Shown here: in pieces, positions 1-7,197 of the stretch
Layout: each line of letters starts with the position of its first letter
How positions within the stretch are numbered: the stretch's first letter is position 1
Assembly (NCBI GenBank): GCA_016929365.1
Contig: JAFGIZ010000012.1
Location: forward strand, 1-8,727
Origin: Lentisphaerota bacterium
GTDB taxonomy: Bacteria; Verrucomicrobiota; Kiritimatiellia; UBA8416; JAFGIZ01
DNA: 8,727 nt
Reading direction: 5' to 3'
Notes under the pieces: generated by a model
What the model was told of the DNA's origin: nothing
The model's input: the letters and a program-made list of their open reading frames with translations, nothing else
Databases searched by the model: none
Position numbers and translations under genes: made by a program

Positions 1-1133
1 GGCCGGTTGTCCTTGGCCGAGGGCAGCCGGAACCCGTGGCGCACCAGCACGTCCTTGCGCGCCTGGTCCCCGTTGTACATTGCCCGCAACTGCGGCACCG
101 TAACGTGCGACTCGTCAATGATGGTCAGGTACCCGCCCGGGAAATAATCCAGCAGTGTCGCCGGCGGTTCCCCTTCCGCCCGCCCGCTCAGATGCCGCGA
201 GTAGTTCTCGATGCCGGAGCAGTACCCGATCTCCCGCAGCATCTCCATGTCGTACAGGGTGCGCTGCCGCAGGCGCTGCGCTTCGAGGAGCTTGTTCTCG
301 CCTTCCAGCACGGCCACCCGCGCGTCCAGCTCCTGCAGGATACGCCGGATCGCGGGCTCGATCTTCTCGTACGGCATCACGAAATGACGCGCCGGCGAGA
401 TGACCGCCCTGTTGAGCGGCTCGCCCGTCTTGCCGGTGACCGGATCGATCGGTTTGATCTCCTCCACCTCGTCCCCGAAGAACGCCACGCGCACGCCCTC
501 TTGCGCGTAGGACGGAAACACGTCCACCGTATCCCCGCGCACCCGGAACGTACCCGGTTCGGGCGCGTAGTCGTTGCGCGAATACTGGATGTCCACCAGC
601 CGGCGCAGCATCGCGTCGCGCTCCAGGGTCCCGCCCGGCTCGAGGCGCACCAGCATGCCCGCGTAATCCTCCGGCGAGCCCAACCCGTAGATGCACGACA
701 CCGAGGCGACGATGATGACGTCCTCCCGGCCCAGCAGCGCGTTGGTGGCCGACAGCCGCAGCCGCTCGATCGCTTCGTTGATGGACGCGTCTTTCTCGAT
801 GTACGTGTCCGTCTGGGGAATGTACGCCTCCGGCTGGTAATAGTCGTAATAGCTCACGAAATATTCCACCGCATTGCGCGGGAAAAATTCCTTGAGCTCG
901 CCGTAGAGCTGCGCCGCCAGGGTCTTGTTGTGCGAGATCACGATGGCCGGACGGCCCCAGCGCGCGATCATGTTCGCCATGGTAAAGGTCTTGCCCGATC
1001 CCGTAACCCCTTCGAGGATCTGGTAGCGCTCGCCGCGCTGCAGCCCCCCCACGAGCGCCTCGATGGCCGCCGGCTGATCGCCCGCGGGCGCAAAAGGCGC
1101 GTCCAGCTCGAACGCTTTAGCATGTACCGTCAT
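1..1133 (-). CDS. uvrB: UvrB, excinuclease ABC subunit B (partial, C-terminus beyond the left edge)
   Basis: UvrB is the damage-verifying helicase-like subunit of nucleotide excision repair. It is loaded by UvrA and then recruits UvrC for incision, in the cytoplasm. The visible 377 residues match UvrB throughout: Walker A GVTGSGKT at residues 42-49, the SHNKTLAAQLY motif near 67-77, the damage-clamping beta-hairpin with its tyrosines (YYDYYQPEAYIPQTDTY, about 95-111), and the Walker B/DEAD-type DESH at 340-343 followed by the GMYNGD-like and HGFRLPSA.DNRP segments. The family is usually about 670 residues, so roughly the last 290 are missing, including the later helicase motifs and the UvrC-binding C-terminal motif. 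The ATG at 1133-1131 overlaps the stop of the upstream gene (ATGA). No strong Shine-Dalgarno is visible, so translation is probably coupled. No frameshift or missing key residue is seen in the visible part. Confidence 0.97.
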   Translation of the reverse strand, partial: MTVHAKAFELDAPFAPAGDQPAAIEALVGGLQRGERYQILEGVTGSGKTFTMANMIARWGRPAIVISHNKTLAAQLYGELKEFFPRNAVEYFVSYYDYYQPEAYIPQTDTYIEKDASINEAIERLRLSATNALLGREDVIIVASVSCIYGLGSPEDYAGMLVRLEPGGTLERDAMLRRLVDIQYSRNDYAPEPGTFRVRGDTVDVFPSYAQEGVRVAFFGDEVEEIKPIDPVTGKTGEPLNRAVISPARHFVMPYEKIEPAIRRILQELDARVAVLEGENKLLEAQRLRQRTLYDMEMLREIGYCSGIENYSRHLSGRAEGEPPATLLDYFPGGYLTIIDESHVTVPQLRAMYNGDQARKDVLVRHGFRLPSAKDNR

Positions 1134-2083
1134 GCCGCCCCGTCAGCCCCGTCCCGCGCCCGCGCCGCCAGCCGCACCGCGACGAGGGGGGCCACGAACC
1201 CCGCGACCAGCAGCCGCAGGGGGTTCAGCGCAACCGGCCCCGCCGGATCGAAGCGCGCCAGGTTCCAGAAAACCAGCAGGCCGCAGAACCAGACCCAGCC
1301 CAGGTTGGCCGCCGCGTCGCCGGAATGCCAGCGGCCGCGGCCCGGCGTCCGGCGGCGCGTAAAGGGAAACCACAGGTTGCCGCCCAGATAGCCGAGCTGG
1401 TCGACCAGCGCGTGCGCCGCCCAGGCCAGCCCCGCGATCAGGCCCGCCAACGGATTCCACAGCAACCCCGCCGCCAGCCCCGCGGCCGCCGCCAGCACCA
1501 GGCTGTGCGACCAGCGCCGGCGCCAGGGATTGAACCGCACGGCCACCCGCCCGTCCGCGCCGGGCGCCATCTCGAAGACCGGCCCGTCGCGCGCGTCGAT
1601 CGCGGTGAGGGCCTCGTACTCGATCCGGAACGGCCGTTCCGTGGCGGCGTCGCCGTTCCGCCCGCGGCCGGGCCCCGTGCCCGCGTACGGACGGCCCCCG
1701 CCGTCGACCTCGGGCCCCTCGCGCACCGCGACCCGGCCCGCGGCCGGGTCGAACCGGACCGTGTACCGCCGCCAGCGGTCCGCCCCCAGCCGCACGGTGT
1801 TCAGCTTGATCCGCACCGGCCGGCCCGCCGCCCCCGCGCGGTCGATCGCCAGCGCCACGGCCTCCGCCGCCGGCTGCGCCGCGAAGCGCTTCGGATCCGG
1901 CTGCACCTCGATATCATGCCGGCACAGCAACCGCGCGATGCACACATCCAGCGTGTCCGGGAGCAGCCCGGCTATCCCGCCCGCCAGGAAATACAGCGGA
2001 TGGCCCGCCGCCGCCGCTCGCACCGCCTCCGGAAAGCACGAGGCGACGGCCGCGCCCACCGCAAAATGCGCCATGCCCTTCAT
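1130..2083 (-). CDS. YdjM-family (DUF457-like) predicted membrane-bound metal-dependent hydrolase, with a large insert
   Basis: This 317-residue protein carries the polar signature of the YdjM-type predicted membrane-bound metal-dependent hydrolases: an N-terminal MAHFAVG with H6, PDTLD at 42-46, SHS at 192-194, and HALVD at 224-228 in a hydrophobic stretch followed by an FPF motif. Hydrophobic segments lie at about 30-42, 195-235, 265-285 and 290-310. E. coli YdjM is much shorter (about 200 residues). The difference is a soluble, partly beta-looking insert at about 55-185 between the PD and SHS motifs. The ATG at 2083 was chosen because it gives the family-like short lead to the conserved histidine. 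The ATG at 2074 (MAHF) is a real alternative. The reading frame stays open far upstream, but that part is antisense to the TPR gene. The stop overlaps the uvrB start by 4 bases, implying co-expression with DNA repair. The substrate is unknown for the family; the fold assignment is by motif only. Confidence 0.8.
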   Translation of the reverse strand: MKGMAHFAVGAAVASCFPEAVRAAAAGHPLYFLAGGIAGLLPDTLDVCIARLLCRHDIEVQPDPKRFAAQPAAEAVALAIDRAGAAGRPVRIKLNTVRLGADRWRRYTVRFDPAAGRVAVREGPEVDGGGRPYAGTGPGRGRNGDAATERPFRIEYEALTAIDARDGPVFEMAPGADGRVAVRFNPWRRRWSHSLVLAAAAGLAAGLLWNPLAGLIAGLAWAAHALVDQLGYLGGNLWFPFTRRRTPGRGRWHSGDAAANLGWVWFCGLLVFWNLARFDPAGPVALNPLRLLVAGFVAPLVAVRLAARARDGADGAA

Positions 2084-2091
2084 ACCGCGCC

Positions 2092-2123
2092 AGCTTGTCA
2101 GATTGACGCCTCCCTGACAATCT
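2092..2123. promoter_or_regulatory. Inverted repeat in the divergent intergenic region (possible operator or divergent promoters)
   Basis: The arms AGCTTGTCAG (2092-2101) and CTGACAATCT (2114-2123) pair at 9 of 10 positions, with an uninterrupted 7-bp core TTGTCAG/CTGACAA and a 12-base spacer. The element fills most of the 54-base gap between two divergent genes, ending 8 bases before the YdjM-family start on one side and 14 bases before the TPR gene start on the other. Each arm also contains TTGTCA, a 5/6 match to a -35 hexamer facing inward. The matching -10 positions (CAATCT on plus, CAAGCT on minus) are poor. A regulator binding here could control both operons. Its identity cannot be read from sequence alone. 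Confidence 0.4.
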
Positions 2124-2131
2124 CCTAGGCT
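2104..2131 (+). promoter_or_regulatory. Weak candidate promoter for the TPR-ExbBD-VWA operon
   Basis: TTGACG (2104-2109, 5/6 to the -35 consensus) is followed after 16 bases by TAGGCT (2126-2131, 3/6 to the -10). A transcript starting about 7 bases downstream would begin at or next to the GTG at 2138 and so be leaderless, which would fit the missing Shine-Dalgarno. The -10 is weak and the reading is speculative. Confidence 0.2.
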
Positions 2132-2137
2132 TCCGGG

Positions 2138-4939
2138 GTGAAGGTGTCCCGTATCCGCGGCCTGCTGACCGCCGGCCTGCTCGGCGCCCTGCTCGCGGCC
2201 CTGCCCGCACGCGCCCAGGTCAGCGCGCACAGTCTTTTCGAGAGCGCCAATGAGAAACTGGCGCACGGCGACTACATGGGCGCGGTGCCCGATCTGCGGC
2301 AACTGGTCGACATGCTCGGCGACAGCACCACGGACCGGACGGTAGCGGTCATGGAAGGCGTCTATTTCAAGCTGGGGGTCGCCCATTTTTTCAGCGGGCA
2401 GTTCGCGGAATCCGAGGCGGTGTTCGACGCGTACCTGCGCAAGTACCGCAACGGCCGCTACGCGGCCAAGGCGGCGCTGTACAGCGCCGACGCGCTGCGT
2501 TTCCGGGGCCGGCTCCGGGACGCCGCGGCGGCCTACCAGGCGGCCCTCAAGCGCTATGCCTTCAACCGGCTGCTCGAGTGCGACGTCTACGCCGGGCTGG
2601 CCCGCTGCCGCCTGGCGGCCGACGACTGGGCCGCCGCCGTGGAACCCCTGCAAGCCGTCTACCGGCTCGCCCCGGACCTGATGCGCCGCAACTGGGCGGC
2701 GACGTTGCTGACCACGGCCTACCTCAAGCGCATGGAGCTGGAAAAGATTTACCCGCTGGTCCCCTACCTCCTGCGCCCCGACTCCTTCGCCTCCCGCTCC
2801 GTGGCCTACAACGTCGCGGCCCTGGAGGCCGGCGACCTGCTCTACGCCGACGACCTCTACCGCGACGCGCTGTGGATCTACCGGCTGGTCTATCCGCACG
2901 ACGTGCTGACCGGGCGCAGCCGCGAATACCTTGCCCGCCTCGAGTCCCTGGCGGACCGGCTCAAGCGCTCCGCGGGCGATCCCCGCCGCCTGATGCGCGT
3001 GCAGGAGAGCATCGGGGAACTGGAGGCCGAGCTCGAGGCGCTAAACGCGATCGACAATTATGACATCGAGCTCCAGACGCGCATCGCCCGGTCTTACATG
3101 GAACTGCGGCGCTACCGCGAAGGCCGCGAACTGTTCCTGTACCTGTACGAAGCGGCGCCCGCGGCTGTTGCGGAAGAATCGCTTTACCTCGCCTTCGTCT
3201 GTTCCACCCAGATCGAGCCGCTCGACGAGGCCTTCGAGATCGGCAACCGCTACATGGAGGCCTATCCCGCCGGCGCCTTTTTCGATCCGTTGACCCTGAC
3301 CATGGGACAACTGTATGCCCGCCTCGAAGCCTGGCCCGCGCTGATCGAGCATCTCACCCGCACGCTCGATATCGCGCCCCGGCACGAGTCGGGCGCCGAA
3401 TGCCTGCTGCTCCTGGGCTACGCCCATTTCATGGAAGAGCAGTTCGCGGACGCGGCGCACCGGCTGCGGACCCTGCTGACCGCGTATCCGGGCAGCGACC
3501 TGGCCGGCGAGGCCCACTACTGGCTGGGGATGGCCCTGCTTTTCGACGAGCGGTACGAAGACGCCGCCGGCGCGTTCGACACCGTTCTCGCACAGTACCC
3601 GGAGTCCCGTTACGCGGAGTCCGCCGCCTTCCGCCGGGCCGTTTGCGACTACGGGGAGAGCCGGTTCGAGGCGGCCGACCGCCGCCTGGCCGCGTTTCTC
3701 GAGGCCCGGCCCGGCAGCCGCGTCGCCGGCGAAGCGCTCATGATGCGCGGCGATATCGCCGGCGCGCTCGGCCGGCTCGACCCGGCAACGGCCTTCTACC
3801 GGCAGGCCATGGACGACCCCAACCTCAACATCGAGCTTTACAACCACAGCGCGTTCCAGTGCGGGCGCATCCTGTACGAGACCGGGCAGTACGACGCGCT
3901 GCGCCGTCATTTCGCCGCCTATCTCAAGCAGCGGCGCGAAGGGGCCAACATTCCCCAGGCCGTCTACTGGATCGGCGCGGCGCTCTGGAACAGCGGCGAG
4001 CAGGCCGGCGCGCTGCGCTACTACAGCGCCGCCGTCGCGAAGTACGGCGGCGACCGCGGCGCCCTGGGGATCGACATGATCCTCGACGAGTGGGTTGGCC
4101 GCACGCGTTCCGCCGAGCCCGCCGCCGCGGCGGCCGCGTGGGCGGAGCTGCGCGAGCGGCTCGAGGCCGCCAAGCGCCGGGACGACCGCGTCCAGATCCT
4201 CCGCCTGAAGCGGGTCATGCTCTACGATCCCGACCGCTCGGAGGCGGCCAGGGCCCGCCTTACGGACGAGCTGCTCCGGGAAGACAACCTGCCGTACGCC
4301 GGCCCCGCCGTGCTGGAGACCATGCTGGACCGCGCGCTGGCGCGCGGCCGGGAGGACTTCGCCGCAACCGTCGCCGCCTACACGCTCGAGACCTTCCCCG
4401 AGACCGACACCGCGCTCGAGGCCCGCATGCTCCTGGGGCGCCGCGCGGCCGCGGGGGCCGAAGCCGCATCCGATCACGCCGAACGGCAAGCCCTTTACGA
4501 CGCCGCGATCGCGCACCTCGAAACCGTCCGCAGCGTCCACGCCACCCGTCCCGAAGCGGCCGAGGCGCTCATGCTGCTGGGCGACGTCTACCGGCGCCTG
4601 CGGCGCTTCGACGAGGCCGACGCGCGCTACCGCGCCGTGCTCGGGGTGCGGGCCTGGCGCACGCACTGGCCGGCCGCCCTCTACGGCCGGGGCGAATGCG
4701 CGCGCGAACGGGGCAACCCGCTCGAAGCGGCCGCGTACTACGAACGCATATACCTGCTGTACGGCCACTACACCGCCTGGGCCGCGCGGGCCTACCTCCG
4801 GCGGGCCGAATGCCTGCGGGCGCTCTACCAGAACGCCAAGGCGCGCGAGGTGCTGCAGGAAATGCTGGCCGACCGGGAGCTGGCCGCGCTGCCCGAGGCG
4901 GATCACGCGCGCGCCCTGCTGAAGGAGCTCGACGGATGA
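2138..4939 (+). CDS. Large exported tetratricopeptide-repeat protein
   Basis: This 933-residue protein starts with a typical signal peptide: basic residues at 3-7, a Leu/Ala-rich core, and an ARA|Q cleavage site after residue 26. It is therefore expected in the periplasm or attached to the inner face of the envelope. The rest is almost entirely helical TPR-like hairpins. The clearest are at about 72-180, 317-350, 420-565 (several in a row, with the G-x-A/F and YP spacing typical of TPRs, e.g. YWLGMALLFDERYEDAAGAF) and 805-925. TPRs bind other proteins, so a scaffold or partner-recruiting role is likely; no catalytic motif is seen. An in-frame TAG at 2126-2128 means GTG 2138 is the earliest possible start; GTG 2144 is an alternative. 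No Shine-Dalgarno is visible before either. It is the first gene of the operon and its stop overlaps the next start (ATGA). The exact role is unknown; context ties it to the ExbB/ExbD motor downstream. Confidence 0.88.
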   Translation: MKVSRIRGLLTAGLLGALLAALPARAQVSAHSLFESANEKLAHGDYMGAVPDLRQLVDMLGDSTTDRTVAVMEGVYFKLGVAHFFSGQFAESEAVFDAYLRKYRNGRYAAKAALYSADALRFRGRLRDAAAAYQAALKRYAFNRLLECDVYAGLARCRLAADDWAAAVEPLQAVYRLAPDLMRRNWAATLLTTAYLKRMELEKIYPLVPYLLRPDSFASRSVAYNVAALEAGDLLYADDLYRDALWIYRLVYPHDVLTGRSREYLARLESLADRLKRSAGDPRRLMRVQESIGELEAELEALNAIDNYDIELQTRIARSYMELRRYREGRELFLYLYEAAPAAVAEESLYLAFVCSTQIEPLDEAFEIGNRYMEAYPAGAFFDPLTLTMGQLYARLEAWPALIEHLTRTLDIAPRHESGAECLLLLGYAHFMEEQFADAAHRLRTLLTAYPGSDLAGEAHYWLGMALLFDERYEDAAGAFDTVLAQYPESRYAESAAFRRAVCDYGESRFEAADRRLAAFLEARPGSRVAGEALMMRGDIAGALGRLDPATAFYRQAMDDPNLNIELYNHSAFQCGRILYETGQYDALRRHFAAYLKQRREGANIPQAVYWIGAALWNSGEQAGALRYYSAAVAKYGGDRGALGIDMILDEWVGRTRSAEPAAAAAAWAELRERLEAAKRRDDRVQILRLKRVMLYDPDRSEAARARLTDELLREDNLPYAGPAVLETMLDRALARGREDFAATVAAYTLETFPETDTALEARMLLGRRAAAGAEAASDHAERQALYDAAIAHLETVRSVHATRPEAAEALMLLGDVYRRLRRFDEADARYRAVLGVRAWRTHWPAALYGRGECARERGNPLEAAAYYERIYLLYGHYTAWAARAYLRRAECLRALYQNAKAREVLQEMLADRELAALPEADHARALLKELDG

Positions 4940-6003
4940 AGCACGCCCCGTCCCGCCGTTTCGCGCGGCCCGGCCTCGCGGCCTGGCTCGTGCCGCTGTG
5001 CGCCCTGGCGGCGCCCGCCGGCGCGCCCGACGCGCCGGACACGTTCGTCCAGACCGCTCCCGTGACCGCCGCCGTCACGGTCGAGGGCGCCGAACGCACG
5101 GTCACCCTGGTCGGCCGCGCGCCCGGCCGCGTCCTGTTTACCGTCGGCGAAGACGCGGTCGGGGCGCGCTCGGCGATCGAGGTCGACCGGATCGAGGCGG
5201 TCCGTTTCGACCTGGAGCTGGACGAAACGGAGGTCTTCCGGGACCTGCGCCGGCGCAACTGGCTAGGGGCGGCGCGCCGCCTGCTGCCCGCCGTCCGCCC
5301 CGCCCTGCCTTACCTCGACCTGCCCGCCAACGACGCCGCCGAGCCGGCGCTCCGGGCCGGCGACGGCTTCATGCGGGCCGCGGCGCGCCGGGCGGACCTG
5401 GCCGAAACCCCGGAACAGGAGGCCTTCGTCCGGGAACAGTTCGAGACCGCCTACGGCATCCTGACCCAGGCCGCCGCGGCGCGTTTCAGCCCGGTCGGCG
5501 CCCTGGCCGAGCTCAAGGCGGCCCAGTGCCTGCTGGCCCTCGGCAAAACCGCCGAAGCCGCCGCCGCACTCGAGGCGGCGGAGGAACCGCTGCCCGGCGA
5601 CGCGGCCTACGGCCTCTACTGGCTCGCCCGCGCCCAGGCGGCCCTCGAGGCCGGAGCCCATCGCGCCGCCCTCGACGCGGCGGTCAAGTCCGCCGCTTTC
5701 GAAACCAAGGATATCGACACCTTCCCCGACGCCCTGCTCGCCGCCGCCCGCGCCTACGAAAGCATCGGCAACCCCTACCGGGCCCGCGATGTGTACGTCG
5801 AAGTCGCGTCGGTGTTCCCCGGCACCGACTGGTCGGAAACCGCCCGCCGGCGCCTGGCCGCGATCCTGGACCGGGGCTTGACGGACGCGGAAGAACCGGT
5901 TCCGATCAAAACGGTCTTTTTCGGTCTCAAGGAAGACATGAACGCCAGGGCCAGGGAACTCCTGGCCGCAGAAGACGCCCTGCAAGAGGAGGAAACGGAA
6001 TAA
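4936..6003 (+). CDS. Exported protein with a beta-rich N-terminal region and TPR-like helices
   Basis: This 355-residue protein has a signal-peptide-like start (basic residues 7-11, hydrophobic core about 13-26, small residues around 27-32), so it is probably periplasmic. Residues about 35-76 alternate hydrophobic and polar residues as short beta strands (VTLVGRAPGRVLFTVGED, then an IEVDRIEAVRF strand), suggesting a small barrel-like domain. This fold guess is an inference. From about 80 the chain is helical. TPR-like pairs are clearest at about 168-215 (a LALGKTAEAAAALE hairpin) and 265-312 (AYESIGNPYRARDVY, then FPG). The tail about 320-355 is charged. AAGGAG at 4922-4927 lies 8 bases before the ATG, which overlaps the previous stop by 4 bases. 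The protein is probably a partner of the large TPR protein and of the motor encoded downstream. No enzyme motif was recognised. Confidence 0.82.
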   Translation: MKHAPSRRFARPGLAAWLVPLCALAAPAGAPDAPDTFVQTAPVTAAVTVEGAERTVTLVGRAPGRVLFTVGEDAVGARSAIEVDRIEAVRFDLELDETEVFRDLRRRNWLGAARRLLPAVRPALPYLDLPANDAAEPALRAGDGFMRAAARRADLAETPEQEAFVREQFETAYGILTQAAAARFSPVGALAELKAAQCLLALGKTAEAAAALEAAEEPLPGDAAYGLYWLARAQAALEAGAHRAALDAAVKSAAFETKDIDTFPDALLAAARAYESIGNPYRARDVYVEVASVFPGTDWSETARRRLAAILDRGLTDAEEPVPIKTVFFGLKEDMNARARELLAAEDALQEEETE

Positions 6004-6767
6004 TGAACAGAACCCGATTGATCGCCGCGCTCGCTTTGGGCTGGGCCGGCATGCTGGTTGCCGCCGCGGCGCAGGAAGCCGCGGCCGGCGCCCCCGCCGA
6101 AACCGCCACGAGTCTCTGGACCCTGCTCAAGCAGGGCGGCCTCCTGATGTGGCCGCTCGGCTTCCTCTCCGTGGCGACGATCGCCCTGGCAGTGTACGGG
6201 TTCATTACCGTACGCGCCGGGAACATGCTCATGCCCGACCTGGTGCCCAGGCTCCAGGAACATTTCGACGCGCTCGACCTGGACAGCGCCAGCACGCTCT
6301 GCGACGCCAACCCGGGCCTGCTTACGAATGTCGTCGGCGCCGGCCTCTCCCGCGTGAGCGACGGCCTCCTCGACGTGCCCGCCATGGAAAAGGCCATGGA
6401 AGAAGCCGCGGTCGAAGAAACCGGCGCCGGCCTCAAGACCATCAGCTACCTCTCCATTATCGCCCAGATCGCCCCCATGGTCGGCCTGCTCGGTACGGTC
6501 AGCGGCATGATCAAGGCGTTCCAGAAGATCGGCAAAGGCGCCATGGGCAAACCGGAGGTGCTGGCCTCGGATATCGGCGAAGCGCTGGTCACCACCGCCA
6601 CGGGGCTGCTGATCGGGATTCCCGCGATGTTCCTGTATTTCTACCTGCGCAGCCGCTACACGTCGAACGTCACCCGGCTCGGCCGCGTGACCGGCAACCT
6701 GACCCACCACCTCGTGGCCCGTTCGCGCCGGGAGGCGCACGCCCCCGCCGGGCCGGCCGCGACCTGA
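6003..6767 (+). CDS. MotA/TolQ/ExbB-family proton channel protein
   Basis: This 254-residue inner-membrane protein belongs to the family that, with ExbD/TolR, turns the proton gradient into movement of a TonB/TolA-type partner. A signal-peptide-like hydrophobic segment lies at about 6-23 (ending AAAAQ). It is followed by membrane helices at about 47-70, 148-172 (containing the hallmark GLLGTVSGMI, T165) and 194-215 (GEALVTTATGLLIGIP). E193 and T198 match in spacing the E176 and T181 of E. coli ExbB, and T165 matches its T148, so the proton path looks intact. The cytoplasmic loop (about 75-145) is of normal size for the family. The start ATG shares one base with the previous stop (TAATG), with AGGAGG at 5987-5992 about 10 bases upstream. 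TolQ and ExbB cannot be told apart by sequence here; the family call is firm. Confidence 0.95.
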   Translation: MNRTRLIAALALGWAGMLVAAAAQEAAAGAPAETATSLWTLLKQGGLLMWPLGFLSVATIALAVYGFITVRAGNMLMPDLVPRLQEHFDALDLDSASTLCDANPGLLTNVVGAGLSRVSDGLLDVPAMEKAMEEAAVEETGAGLKTISYLSIIAQIAPMVGLLGTVSGMIKAFQKIGKGAMGKPEVLASDIGEALVTTATGLLIGIPAMFLYFYLRSRYTSNVTRLGRVTGNLTHHLVARSRREAHAPAGPAAT

Positions 6768-6783
6768 CCGGGAGTTACGGGCG

Positions 6784-7197
6784 ATGAACATTGTGCTTCC
6801 GCCGGACAACGACGCCAAATTCGTCATGGCCCCCATGATCGACATGGTGTTCCTGCTGCTGGTCTTCTTCATGTGCGCGTCGCACCTCAGCACGGTGCAA
6901 AGCGTCGAGCTGGAGATTCCCGTCGCCGGGAAAGCCGTCGTGCCGAAGGAACGGCCCGACCGGCTGACCGTCAACATCACCGCCGACGGCCGGCTCTTCG
7001 GCGGCAACACGGAAGTCACGCTCGACGCGCTGAAGGCCCTCGTGACCGAATACAAGGCGCGCGTGCCCGACGTCACAATCTACCTGCGCGCGGACCGGAA
7101 CGCGCCCCACAAACACGTGCGCCGGGTGATGAACGCCATGGGCGAGCTCGGCATCGACGATTTCATTTTCGGCGCCTTCATACCGGGAGAATCGTGA
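6784..7197 (+). CDS. ExbD/TolR-family protein, first copy
   Basis: This 137-residue protein has one N-terminal membrane helix (about 14-35) containing the essential acidic residue D20 in the motif MAPMIDMVFLLLVFF, equivalent to the proton-carrying D25 of E. coli ExbD. A periplasmic domain follows, with the family's beta strand about 58-62 (LTVNI) and the NGxx-like DGRLFGGN turn, ending in the TIYLRADRNAPHKHV segment that matches the typical 'i.adr.....v..v' pattern. The length is normal for ExbD. GGGAG at 6770-6774 lies 9 bases before the ATG, and the gene starts 16 bases after the ExbB stop. It should pair with ExbB in the inner membrane to form the stator of a proton-driven motor. The last bases overlap the next gene (GTGA). 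Confidence 0.95.
   Translation: MNIVLPPDNDAKFVMAPMIDMVFLLLVFFMCASHLSTVQSVELEIPVAGKAVVPKERPDRLTVNITADGRLFGGNTEVTLDALKALVTEYKARVPDVTIYLRADRNAPHKHVRRVMNAMGELGIDDFIFGAFIPGES

Noticed and set aside
36..1391. 451-codon open frame on the plus strand opposite uvrB and the YdjM-family gene
   Set aside because: It is antisense to two well-supported genes, its translation is Arg/His/Pro-rich without any family motif, and long stop-free shadows are expected at this GC content.
2110..2116. GGGAGG-like ribosome site on the minus strand upstream of a possible CTG start for the YdjM-family gene
   Set aside because: The purine run is about 27 bases from the ATG, and using it would need a rare CTG start inside the inverted repeat. 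The ATG at 2083 is simpler.
2084..2899. Upstream extension of the YdjM-family reading frame (to ATG 2899)
   Set aside because: The frame is open but runs antisense through the intergenic region and the start of the TPR gene. The family's conserved N-terminus begins at 2083 or 2074.
4121..4134. Perfect 14-bp palindrome GCCGCCGCGGCGGC
   Set aside because: It lies inside a run of alanine codons in the TPR gene and follows from GC-rich low complexity. No T-run follows that would suggest a terminator.
3041..4906. 621-codon open frame on the minus strand opposite the large TPR gene
   Set aside because: It is antisense to a clear signal-peptide and TPR coding frame. The protein is Gly/Val/Arg-rich with no motif, explained by GC-rich codon bias of the true gene.
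3400..4935. Plus-strand frame running into the second TPR-like gene (867 codons in all)
   Set aside because: The portion before 4936 lies in the wrong frame of the large TPR gene and is Arg/Pro/Gly-rich. The true gene starts at the ATG 4936 with a ribosome site and signal peptide.
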